Part shown: in pieces, positions 11,926 through 21,243 of the stretch
Layout of the letters: each line of letters starts with the position of its first letter
Numbering within the stretch: the stretch's first letter is position 1
NCBI GenBank assembly: GCA_036346255.1
Contig: CM070622.1
Location: 22,966,751-23,030,750, forward strand
Origin: Ampelocalamus luodianensis
Lineage: Eukaryota > Streptophyta > Magnoliopsida > Poales > Poaceae
Length of the DNA stretch: 64,000 bases
Direction: 5' to 3'
The notes under the pieces: generated by a model
The model's database searches: none
Seen by the model: the letters and a program-made list of their open reading frames with translations, nothing else
Told to the model about the DNA's origin: nothing
Program-made: the position numbers and the translations under genes

Positions 11926-12505
11926 TCAAACCAAACCGTAGGGATAAATTACCCCTAACTCACTTCTCAAGGTGGCAAACCTAGTTGGATCTAAAGGCTT
12001 GGTGAGGATATCAGCCAACTGAGCCTCGGACTCCACGAAATGCAGCACAATATCACCCTTCTCGACATGATCTCTAAGAAAGTGATAGCGAATGTCTATG
12101 TGCTTGGTCCTAGAGTGTTGCACAGGGTTTTTAGCAATGTTAATCGCAGAAGTGTTATCACAGAAAAGAGGAATACTATCAAATGCCAACCCAAAATCCT
12201 GAAGAGTGGACACCATCCACAAGATCTGACTACAGCAACTAGCAGCAGCTACATATTCACTTCAAGATGGATTGTGCAATGTAAGATCGCTTCCTAGAAG
12301 ACCAAGAGACAAGAGACATGCCTAAGAAGTGACAAGTGCCTGAGGTACTCTTCCTATCTAGCCGACAGCCCGCAAAATCAGAATCAGAAAACCCCCTAAT
12401 GGACAAGGACGAAGAGCAGGAAAACCAAATGCCATATTGGAGGGTAGAGTGTAAATACCTGAAGATGCGCTTAACGGCTTGGCGATGGGAAGTCCTCGGA
12501 GACAC
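11926..12505 (-). pseudogene. Copia RNase H
   Basis: This is the C-terminal part of the Copia polyprotein, degrading RNA in the RNA/DNA hybrid. The region 12505-12260 reads SPRTSHRQAVKRIFRYLHST and on to DRKSTSGTCHFLG. The region 12222-11926 reads DFGLAFDSIPLFCDNTSAI, then HSRTKHIDIRYHFLRDHVEKG and LADILTKPLD, ending at a stop at 11926. The conserved DNTSA aspartate and the LTKPLD tail are present. A frameshift near 12225-12260 separates the two halves. Confidence 0.85.
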
Positions 12506-13399
12506 CTGAAACCTCGCACAGAGGCAAACCGCGAAGTGGATGTCCGGTCTTGAGGCCGTCAGTGCAGAGGGAGCCGATCATGCTGCGGTACTCGCGTTGA
12601 TCCACGGCTTCTCCTTCCTCATCTGGATCCAGAACAGTCGAAGTCGCCATGGGAGTGGCGATTGGCTTGCAGTCACCCATCTCGAAACGCTTGAGCAGAT
12701 CCTTGGTGTACTTCGTCTGATGGATGAAGATCCCTTCCTTGCATTGCTTGATTTGAAGCCCCAGAAAGTAATTGAGTTCTCCCATCATACTCATCTCAAA
12801 TTCCCTGGACATGGTCTCAGAAAAACTAGAAACAAGAGCATGAGAAGAACCACCAAAGATAATATCATCTACATAAATCTGAGCAAGCAAGAAGTCATTG
12901 CCACGCCTAAGGATGAACAGGGTCTTGTCTACCTTACCCATCTCAAAATCATTCTTAAGCGAAAAGGTCTTAAGTCTATCATACCGTGCTCTAGGGGCTT
13001 GCTTAAGACCATACAAGGCTTTAGATAGCTTGAAAACATGATGTGGATGCTTGGGATTCTCAAAGCACAGGGGTTGCCTAACATACACTTCCTCCTCTAT
13101 AAAACCATTGAAAGGCACTCTTGACATCCATCGATATAATCTAAAGCCCTTAGAAGCGACAAATGCAAGCGAGAACTAATGGCTTCCAATCTAGCAACAG
13201 AGCAAATGTCTCATCGAAATCTAACCTCAACTTGGCTAAAGCCCCGAGCTACTAACCTAGCCTTGTTTCTAACCACGTAACCATCCTCATTTTGTTTATT
13301 TTTGAACACCCAACGGGTTCCTATCACATTATGACCACTAGGAGGTTCTACTAGGTTCCGGACCTTGTTCCTCTCAAAGTTCTCTAACTCCTCATGCAT
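12471..13399 (-). pseudogene. Copia reverse transcriptase
   Basis: The start of the RT (13399-13211) reads NVIGTRWVFKNKQNEDGYVV followed by KARLVARGFSQVE. The core (13127-12471) contains KLSKALYGLKQAPRARYD and the catalytic box QIYVDDIIFGG, then NYFLGLQIKQ and IFIHQTKYTKDLLKRF. A gap and frameshift at about 13128-13210 separate the halves. RT copies element RNA into DNA in the cytoplasmic particle. The catalytic aspartates are retained, so the break, not active-site loss, inactivates it as read. Confidence 0.88.
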
Positions 13400-13903
13400 A
13401 GCATTAACCCACTAGAATCGATAATGCATGTGATATATCGCGGGTTCAAAGAAGCAACAAACGCAGAATGGGAGTAGAGACTCGGATCGTGATACCGGAG
13501 CGAGTGACTCGCTCATGAAGATTACCGATCATCTGATCCGGAGGATGACGCCTCAGAATGTGAAGTGGAGCGCCTCGGGGAGACAGCATCTCTTCAACCT
13601 CCGCAGGTACTACTGATGATGAAGATGCAGCAGAGCCTCAATCAAGGTGAAGTAGTCGTAGCGTGTTACGGAGTTTGGACAGGAGCCTCAACAGCAGCAG
13701 GTGGAGGACAAGTCTCGGCCGTCATCATCTTCCTCCACAAAAATGCTTTCACACTGTATCACTGAAACGTCGGATCTAGCTCCAGGGCTAGTCTCATCAA
13801 AAGTGACATTGCATGTCTCCTGGACAATGTTAGTTTCAACATTAAAAACCCGAAAACCCCTCGAATGTGCAGGATAACCTAGAAATAAACCATCAAAAGT
13901 CCT
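13400..13903 (-). other. Copia integrase-RT linker, degraded
   Basis: This stretch lies between the integrase and the RT and corresponds to the variable linker of Copia polyproteins. The region 13903-13790 carries faint integrase C-terminal similarity; the rest has no usable long frame in the expected direction. Confidence 0.5.
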
Positions 13904-14778
13904 TTATTCAAATTTATCTAGATTTCCTGTCTTAAGAATGAAACACTTAGCTCCAAAAACTCGAAAGTGAGAAACAGAGGGTTTTCTACCAAATCGAAGC
14001 TCATAAGGAGTCTTGCCCAAAGATGGTCTCAAGAAGACACGATTTGCAATATGGCAAGCTGTAGCAATAGCTTCGGCCCAAAACCTCCTCGGTGTGCTAT
14101 ACTCATCTAGCATCGTTCTAGCCATCTCGACTAAGGTTCTGTTCTTCCTTTCCACAACGCCATTTTGTTGAGGGACGTGTGGAGAAGAGAACTGATGCTC
14201 AATTCGCGCCGGCACAAAAAAAGAGGCAAACGAGGCATTCTTGAACTCGTGCCATTGTCATCGCGGATCGCTCTTAAGGCACCCGGAAGTTCAGAAGCCA
14301 AACGAAGAACAAGATCATGATAATGACCAAAAGCTTCATCCTTCGAAGCAAGAAAGAACACCCAAGTGTATCTCGAAAAATCATCGACTATGACAAGAAT
14401 GTACCATTTGCCACCAATTGACCGAACCCTAGCAGGACCAACAGTATCCATATGAAGCAACTGTCCTGGTCCGTCAGTCATGACCATAGTCATCAAAGGG
14501 TGTGGCGGCAACTTGCTTGCCGTGCCTCTGAGCGCACATACAAGATCCTTGACGACTTTGAGTTTGGGCAAACCTCTCATGAGATCAAGGTTGCTAACTC
14601 GCGTCAGATGATCAAACCCAATGTGCCCCAACCGTCGGTGCCAAAGCCAGAACTCAGAAGAAGATGTAATCAAACATTTAAGAGAACCAGCAAGAGATTC
14701 AGAAAAGTCAGCTCCAAAGATCCTAGCAGCTCTATAAATCCCAAAAACGAGCTCACCAGCTGAATCAAGTACCGACAA
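13904..14778 (-). pseudogene. Copia integrase
   Basis: In reading order the zinc-binding part reads LWHRRLGHIGFDHLTRVSNL. The core reads LLHMDTVGPARVRSIGGKWY, ILVIVDDFSRYTWVFF and AIRDDNGT, then after a frameshift near 14200 SSPHVPQQNGVVERKNRTLVE and TPYELRFGRKPSVSHFRVFG. The catalytic D, D and E positions are seen (VDDFSRY, RDDNGT, GVVERKN). The second cysteine pair of the zinc finger looks altered (VCALRG). The protein would join element DNA to the host chromosome. Confidence 0.88.
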
Positions 14779-15066
14779 GCATTTTTATTAAATATAGTCT
14801 CATAGCCATCATCAAGAAGTCGTGAGACGAGAGTAAGTTAAACTCGAGCTTGTCCACAAGGGCGACGTCTTTTAGGATGAAATTGTCGCTCACCCCGATT
14901 GATCCCATTCCTTCAATCCGCCCTTGAGTCTCGTCTCCAAAGGTGATGAAGACATCACCACGATCGCCGCGTGAAGGAGGTGAACCATTTTGAATCTCCG
15001 GTCATGTGGCGTGAACAGCCGGAGTCGACGAACCACGTGTCCTTCCTTCCGCGGCGATCCTGAAAA
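14779..15066 (-). pseudogene. Copia aspartic protease remnant
   Basis: On the minus strand near 15035-14995 the frame reads WFVDSGCSRHMTGD, the classic active-site segment of Copia proteases, in which DSG holds the catalytic aspartate. The rest of the protease domain runs toward 14779 with frame breaks. The protease would cut the polyprotein into its parts. Confidence 0.75.
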
Positions 15067-17305
15067 TCAAGGTACAGAAGGACGATGTGTCTCAATACTG
15101 GGGTTAGTTAAACATGACTTGGGAACCCAGTACTGAGACACATATCTGCGAGTAGTATGCAAAACAGAAGTGCTATCCTTGATTCTATTTGAAATTCTGT
15201 TGTGAGCAATGGTTACTCTAACATGAGAATTATCCTGTCTAGAAGCATGTGAAGCAAATCCTAGACCAGGTTTCTTCCTTTCTAAATTACCATGTCTCAC
15301 AAAAGCTCTAGGTTGATTAGATGACATCCTAGCAATATTTTTCTTAGCGTTTTTCAACCTACGCCAACAGAATTCAATCAAATGCCCATCCTTCTTGCAA
15401 TAGGTGCAATGGTACTTGGTACCACTGGGAGAAACACCTTTTGACTGAACAGATGGTTGGGCAAAACCTGCAGATTTGAAAATAATCTTGGCAGGTTGGG
15501 TATCGAATTCAACTAAGCCATTTTTCAATATTTGAATGCCCTTAGATTTGTCATGTGCAAAGTTGTATCCTAACCCCTGGTTCTTATAAGGAGTCTTTGA
15601 CTGATCAAGGATCATGTTTAACTGTTTTTTCCTTTAGAAAATTTTTCTAATGTATCATTAAGGTAAGCAATTTCTTTTCTAAAGTTAACACATGAATCAC
15701 AAGTTTTAGCCATAGACCTCTTCTTATAACTAGCAACCTCAAGCTTAAGAGCTGGACATAAAGCACATGTAGAAGTCTCAATCACGTCCTTAAGCTTGGC
15801 ATATTTAGCTCTAATCGCTTCTAAGATATCTTTGACTTCATTTTCACGTTCTAAGCGAAAGTGCAAAAGCTAGATTTCACATTACCGTAAGCATCCAACT
15901 TGTCGGACTCGAGCATTTATCACAAGGAGTAGATTTAAATTCAATTAGCTCGGTTCTAGCATTTTCAAGTTGATGCAAGGCAACATCATGAGCAGATTGC
16001 AATTTAGAGAATTCAGAGTGCGAGAACATGGCAAGATGAACATTCATCGATTCAAGAGTCTTAGCATTTACAAGTTCTAGAGTTAAATTATCCACTTGTG
16101 ACTCTAAGTCCTTGTTCTTAGCCATGGTAGTTTTTAAAGCCTTATCCTGACTCAAGAGTTGCTCAAAGAGATTATCACATCTAGCAAAAAGATCATCATA
16201 GGAAGGAGGTACCTCATTGTCATTGATGTCGACTAGTCGCCATGAAGCACATGCCAGGTAAAATCTTTAGCCTTCCTTTGTTCTTGTCTTGAGGAAGCTC
16301 CTCCTCTTTGTCCTCCTCACTTCCGGAGTCCACATCGCTTAAGGATTGTTCTCCAAGAGCGGCAAAGACCCGGTGAACAACCTTCTTAAGCTTGGCAGCA
16401 TCAAACTTGGACTTGTACCCTTGAGGCTTCTTCCAAGTCGGCTTCTCTTCCTTGTGGTTGCTCTTGCCCTTCACTTAGGGCAATTTGCCTTGATATGATA
16501 GAGCTCTCCACACTCATAACAAGTCACAGGGCCGCTCTCTTTTTGTTCCTCATATTGTTGTAGGCCCTGTGAACTTCTTAATCAAAAGTGTCATCTCGGC
16601 TCAGAATACTTTCAAGATCCTCTTCTTGGATTGCGGATAAAGAAGCAAGAGAAATTCCGAAGAAGACTCAAACGACCCATTAGAGGCTCTCTTGAGCGGT
16701 CCGCTACTAAAGCCATGTTACCCTTCTTAGAATGGTGACTTCTGGATCTCATGAGTCCCGAGCTTGCTATAGAGCGACTCAAGGTCGATCGAGAAGTTGA
16801 CATTTTCTTGAATGGCGGTAGCCTTTATCTCCCACTCCACGTGTTGATTGCAGCAGGGAGATGGATGGCATTTTCGATGTGTAAATTCAATACCAACACC
16901 TTCATCCGATTTATCATCGTGTTAAAGCGATCGAAAATGTCATCGATGCTCTCACCAGACGCATCTCGAATTTGTTATATTCTCTTTTATAGACTGCCGA
17001 CGCACTTGTTTGATTTGGGAAGAACCTCATGATAGGTTTCGAGGGTCTTCCAAATCTCATGTGCGATCTCGAGATTGCAAATCCTATCATATTCTGTCTA
17101 CCAAGCCCACCATACAGAAATTCTTTGCCTTACGGTCACTAGCCAAGAGGGCTTGAGCGGCGTAGCAACCTCGAGCAAGATGAGCGGATCACGAATGCCT
17201 CCCAAATACCCCGTGGTTCACTCTCAAGAAAGACACGCATGCGGTTCTTCCAAAAGCATAGTCGTGCCCATTGAAGATATGCGGTTTGGAGGAGTACTTA
17301 TCCAT
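15067..17305 (-). pseudogene. Copia gag (UBN2-type, coiled coil, CCHC knuckle)
   Basis: Gag forms the virus-like particle. The likely start is the ATG at 17305, giving MDKYSSKPHIFNGHDYAFWK and then NRMRVFL. The frame then shifts several times. Near 17080-16860 it reads EIAHEIWKTLETYHEV and ESIDDIFDRFNTMINRMKVL, matching the UBN2 gag domain. The regions 16474-16220 and 16155-15618 encode a long, Lys/Glu-rich coiled coil. The region 15615-15067 contains CTYCKKDGHLIEFC, an intact CX2CX4HX4C zinc knuckle. Stops and shifts break the gene as read. Confidence 0.8.
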
Positions 17306-17346
17306 CGCCAAGTTCGGTGACCGTTAAGATCAAGATTGAACTAACT

Positions 17347-17358
17347 GGCTCGATACCA
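17347..17358 (-). other. Copia primer binding site
   Basis: Minus-strand TGGTATCGAGCC lies two bases after the 5' LTR. It matches the initiator-Met tRNA site TGGTATCAGAGCC with one base missing. Confidence 0.75.
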
Positions 17359-17360
17359 CT

Positions 17361-19395
17361 TGTTGGACCGAAAAGGCGACTAGAGGGGGTGAATAGGAGC
17401 ACGATCTCTTTTCTCCTAATTGAATTCAATACGAATCTCACTCCAATAGCTATGAAAGCTATGAAGATCAATCAATCATGCACACAGAAGACTTGTATTG
17501 AATCCAATCAAAACCCCAAGCAAAATCTTCAAAAACATAAAACTCAAAACCTAAATGAGTTGGGCGGTCCGACCTCCAACTAGAAATCGGTCGACCTTTG
17601 GAAATCGGTCGACCTCTCAATACATGGCGGTCGACCTCCGGGCCAATGAATAGTGAAATCACCAAAACCAAAACGCAAATTGATCTAACTTTTGATTCGT
17701 GCGTCCAAACTTCGTGAAACTTGACACACACCTTCCTAAGGATGTCAGAACCTATTCCAAGCAACGATCGTGAAGATCCTTGCCAAAGTTCGACCTTTTC
17801 CGTTTGAGTGAAGGTGGGTCAAAACCGAGTTAAGAACGAAATATGATCTAGAAACTTGCTCGTGGGTGATTGATGACTAAGATGACCCTAGATGGGTTCC
17901 CACATGTTGCAGCAAGTTAGATCATAGCAAGAAACCAACCAAAACTCTCATGGATCAAAGAAAGACTCAAAATCACCAAATAGAGAGAAAGAAGGCAAAT
18001 GAACTCATCTTTGAGAGAACTTTCTTTGGATTGATTTGATATGGTATTGGTTTACACCACTCCATCAATGGAGGACAAAGACTCAATACATGAGCACGAA
18101 ATCAAATCCAACTCTCTAGAACCCTAACCTCCAACTATCAACTCCCTAAGCACACAAGCAAAAACTAGGATTTTCAAGTAATGAAAGGGTTGAGGGGTGC
18201 AGCCACCTCCTCCTCTATTTATAGTGGAGGCCTAGACCTTCTAGAAGAGTTTCCTAATGGGCTCCGTTAAGGCCCAAAACAAACGGGTCACACACGCACG
18301 CATTTTAAAGCGCCGTCTTCATCTCCTCTTGACCTAATCCGCTTCTCCACGCACCGCCTTGCGCCGCGGGTTAGCAAAAGGTCACCAAGGCGGTATTTGG
18401 TAAGATTACAAAATACCCTTCTCGGTCCTTCTCCAAGACCGAGTCCAGATTGTCGCGGCACTCGCTGTTCGCCACGTGTAGATTGATCCAACGGCTCTCA
18501 TCATGCTCGGCAAGTCTCTCCCATCCGGCTCCCACCGAAACCACCATGGCACTTGCACCACCCCGCGCCGCTTGATCCAACCGGCCGCACCGAACCGCCT
18601 TCGGTCACCTTTGTCCATCTTGCACCATACTTGAGTCCAATGACTTCACCCGCATCGCCGATCGTTCGAACCTCGCCTCCAAGCCTAGTCCCGATCATCC
18701 TCGCCGTGACCGTCGTTGACCACCAAGCAACTTTGCACAACAATAGACAAGCAAATCGAACCGGAACAAGTTCTTCACAACTTGACCCACGTTAGTCAAA
18801 ACATGCATCATGCAACACATATGCACCAAACCCATGAGATTGACCTAACAGCAACCATCGCCGCCACACGGCCGACGAGTTAAGTGAAAACCGGCCAAAC
18901 CGCCACCCTTGTCCGGCTCGACCGCCGGCGCCGATCCGACCGCCAATGTAAGCCTGGCCCGACCGCCACCTGTGGACTTAGCCAAAATTTCAACTCAAAG
19001 CCGCAACCTCTCTGGAAATTTCAAACGAATAAAACTTTTGTCTGGAGACTCCAAAAATTATGGGACCAAGAATAGTAGAACCTTCTCTCTTGCCTACACC
19101 CTCTATTTTTGGCCCAGCTCCAAAATCCAAACTTCACTTAATGACCGGTCTGACCGCTCGCCAGCAGTCGAGCCGATCACACACGGCGGTCCGACCGCCT
19201 CTGAGCGGTCGGACCGCCACCGCCACCAAAGAAATGACCAAAGACAGACCGGTCCGACCGCCACCATGGCCGGCCGATCGCTGAGACTCGACAGAATCGA
19301 ACTTTGCCGAAAACTCGTGTTTTCGCAAACCTTCAACGTCATTGCCAATTGTCACATCATCCTAAGATCATGAGCATATCCCCATGATATCCACA
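17361..19395 (-). repeat. Copia 5' LTR
   Basis: Partner of 8216-10259; it would hold the promoter for this element, reading leftward. The two LTRs are close in sequence, but many of the differences are single-base insertions or deletions. Right after it ATATG repeats the target site. Confidence 0.92.
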
Positions 19396-19400
19396 ATATG

Positions 19401-20217
19401 CCTAGATTTCAGAACAATATGTAACACTTTTATTTCTTCAGTATAGCAGCCCCGCTACACAATACACAAATACTACAACGTTACACTGCACCTGATTTAT
19501 CTTTCAGTATATTCTTACTTGCAATTTAGTTACGTATTTACTCTTAGTCTTTTCTACAACGTCCCAACCAAACTAGTCCCAACCAAACTAGCTACATATT
19601 TATCTTTCCATTCTTCAAATTATCCACTCCTACATCAGTACCCTACTTTCACTCTTCGTGTCACGATTCAAACATACAGACATACAACAATTGGTCAATT
19701 GCGCTAATGCTGTTAGTACACAGGTGCCTTGTATGTATGAAGATGTGGCAATATGGCATTGCAGCTTCTACCCTTAAAAACAGTCACGTGCATGCTGTTA
19801 GTACAGCTTTTATTTCGAATCCCTCGGCCGACGCCACGAAAGATCTCACCTGGAAAGAGACGCCCAGTGGCCAGCGCGCTCCGGCTGAACGTTGACGTCA
19901 CCCACCACGTCTTCCCGTTTGGACCGGTCCAACCTAGCGCGACTTTTCCCCATACGCATGCGGCATGCTCCTTGCTCTCCAAGCTTTCTCTCTCCTCAAA
20001 TCTCAAACGAAACCAATTAATACTAGTAAAATCTCATGCGTTGACACATCTGCCTTTCCCAGATCCCGGCCACCACCACGACCAAACTCCCGTGTTCCAA
20101 TCCAGATCAAAGAGGCATTCGTGGGCCAAACTGTCAGCGTGAAATGGCCGCACACCAGTTCCTAGACCAGGTCCACGAAAAAACATGCTCTCGGGCCGCA
20201 GAATCCGCTCCCTGCTC
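19401..20217 (+). promoter_or_regulatory. Upstream region of the CML gene with stress-type motifs
   Basis: No gene is seen. This unique-looking DNA joins 8215 once the Copia element is removed. It holds a G-box CACGTG at 19785-19790, a palindromic CRE/as-1-type TGACGTCA at 19893-19900 that overlaps a W-box core TTGAC (19892-19896), and a second TTGAC at 20041-20045. These motifs bind bZIP and WRKY factors in plants and would fit a stress-responsive calcium sensor, but motif presence alone is weak evidence. The phrase CCCAACCAAACTAG is repeated in tandem near 19562-19590. Confidence 0.45.
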
Positions 20218-20225
20218 TATAAATA
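20218..20225 (+). promoter_or_regulatory. TATA box of the CML gene
   Basis: TATAAATA in the context CTCTATAAATAACGG lies 128 bp before the start codon. It predicts a transcription start near 20250 and a leader of about 100 nt. Confidence 0.7.
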
Positions 20226-20352
20226 ACGGCCTCCTCCCCTTCGCTAGGAATAGCACACACAAGCCGCAATTAGCCGCGACCTCCGCAAAACCAGAGATCA
20301 ACGTTCCAATCTCCCTATACTGTTCCAGTGTTTTCATTTCGCCACGCCGACC

Positions 20353-20841
20353 ATGTGCCCCGGCGGCAGGTACGCGCGCCTCGACCACCCCGCTGGCGAC
20401 CTTCGGCCGGCGTTCGACGTGCTGGACGCGGACCGCGATGGCCGCATCAGCCGCGAGGACCTCAAGTCCTTCTACGCCAAGGCCGCCACCAACGAGCGCT
20501 TTGACGACGACGACATCGCGGCCATGATCGCCGCCGCCGACGCCGACCGCGACGGCTTCGTGCAGTACGAGGAGTTCGAGCGCCTCCTGGGCCGCGCCGC
20601 CGCAGGGGCAGCCGGGGCCGGGCCGGGGCGCGGGTGCCGGTCCGCGATGGAGGACACGTTCCGGCTGATGGACCGCGACGGGGACGGCAAGGTGGGGTTC
20701 GAGGACCTCAAGGCGTACCTCGGATGGGCCGGGATGCCGGCAGCCGACGACGAGATCCGAGCCATGATACGCGTGGCCGGCGGCGGCGACGGCGGCGTGG
20801 GGCTCGAGGCGCTCGCTAGGGTGCTCGCCGTCGACTTCTGA
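20353..20841 (+). CDS. Calmodulin-like EF-hand calcium-binding protein (CML)
   Basis: This is a 162-residue intronless protein with strong GC bias at third positions, typical of grass CML genes. Three canonical EF-hand loops are visible: DADRDGRISRED (residues 25-36), DADRDGFVQYEE (63-74) and DRDGDGKVGFED (107-118). A fourth loop near 142-153 (AGGGDGGVGLEA) has lost the calcium-coordinating acids and is one residue short, so it should not bind calcium. A flexible Ala/Gly linker (82-94) joins the two EF-hand pairs. No signal peptide, membrane span or clear myristoylation site is seen. CML proteins sense cytosolic calcium and pass the signal to partner proteins. The ATG at 20353 is the first in frame after the TATA box. 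It is the only gene here that looks intact and host-derived; which CML orthologue it is cannot be told from sequence alone. Confidence 0.95.
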   Translation: MCPGGRYARLDHPAGDLRPAFDVLDADRDGRISREDLKSFYAKAATNERFDDDDIAAMIAAADADRDGFVQYEEFERLLGRAAAGAAGAGPGRGCRSAMEDTFRLMDRDGDGKVGFEDLKAYLGWAGMPAADDEIRAMIRVAGGGDGGVGLEALARVLAVDF

Positions 20842-21243
20842 AACTGAATTACTTGGAGAGTACTAGACTATTCGGAACACCCCCCGCCGGCCCCACCCAC
20901 CAATGGTGTCATGTGATTGTAGAGTTGTTCTTGAGGACCGTGAGGTTTGTCTGTAGCTGCTCCGAAAAAAAGGGAACAAATTGAAAAGTTTGTATTGTAG
21001 CTTCTCTACCCTATTGAGTTGATGGGGTGGGGCTTCCGAAATAATCTATCGCTTTCTTAAAGGAGATATTTGTGGAAGTTTCTCCATTCGGAGTTTTCGG
21101 ACTAAATGCCACACTTGGTCTGGTTATTAATGAAATTGGTTGTTCACACGTTGTAATGCTAAAAATGATACAATTGACATACGTCCACATCATGTCTCCT
21201 GCATCTAGATTCCATCTCGATCGGCTCCCAGGGGCCAGACGGT
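20842..21243 (+). other. CML 3' untranslated and flanking DNA
   Basis: No further gene is seen. AT-rich DNA with GAAAAAAAGG and TTTGTATTGTAGC near 20960-21000 could hold a poly(A) signal, but no perfect AATAAA is present. The last five bases, ACGGT, are the target copy next to the solo LTR. Confidence 0.4.

Larger units (their letters stand above)
8216..19395 (-). mobile_element. Structurally complete Copia LTR retrotransposon (SIRE-like)
   Basis: This 11,180-bp element runs right to left. The LTRs are 2044 bp (8216-10259) and 2035 bp (17361-19395), and both read TGTTGGACCG...CCACA on the plus strand. ATATG is duplicated at 8211-8215 and 19396-19400. Domain order on the minus strand is gag, protease, integrase, RT, RNase H, the Copia order. 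Long LTRs, a UBN2-type gag with a long coiled coil and a CCHC knuckle, and a long untranslated stretch before the 3' LTR suggest the SIRE/Maximus lineage; the lineage is an inference. Frameshifts break the polyprotein, so this copy is probably inactive as read, although some breaks may be sequencing errors. Confidence 0.93.

Noticed and set aside
12540..13028. 162-codon plus-strand frame
   Set aside because: Opposite the Copia RT core with the YVDD box; a shadow.
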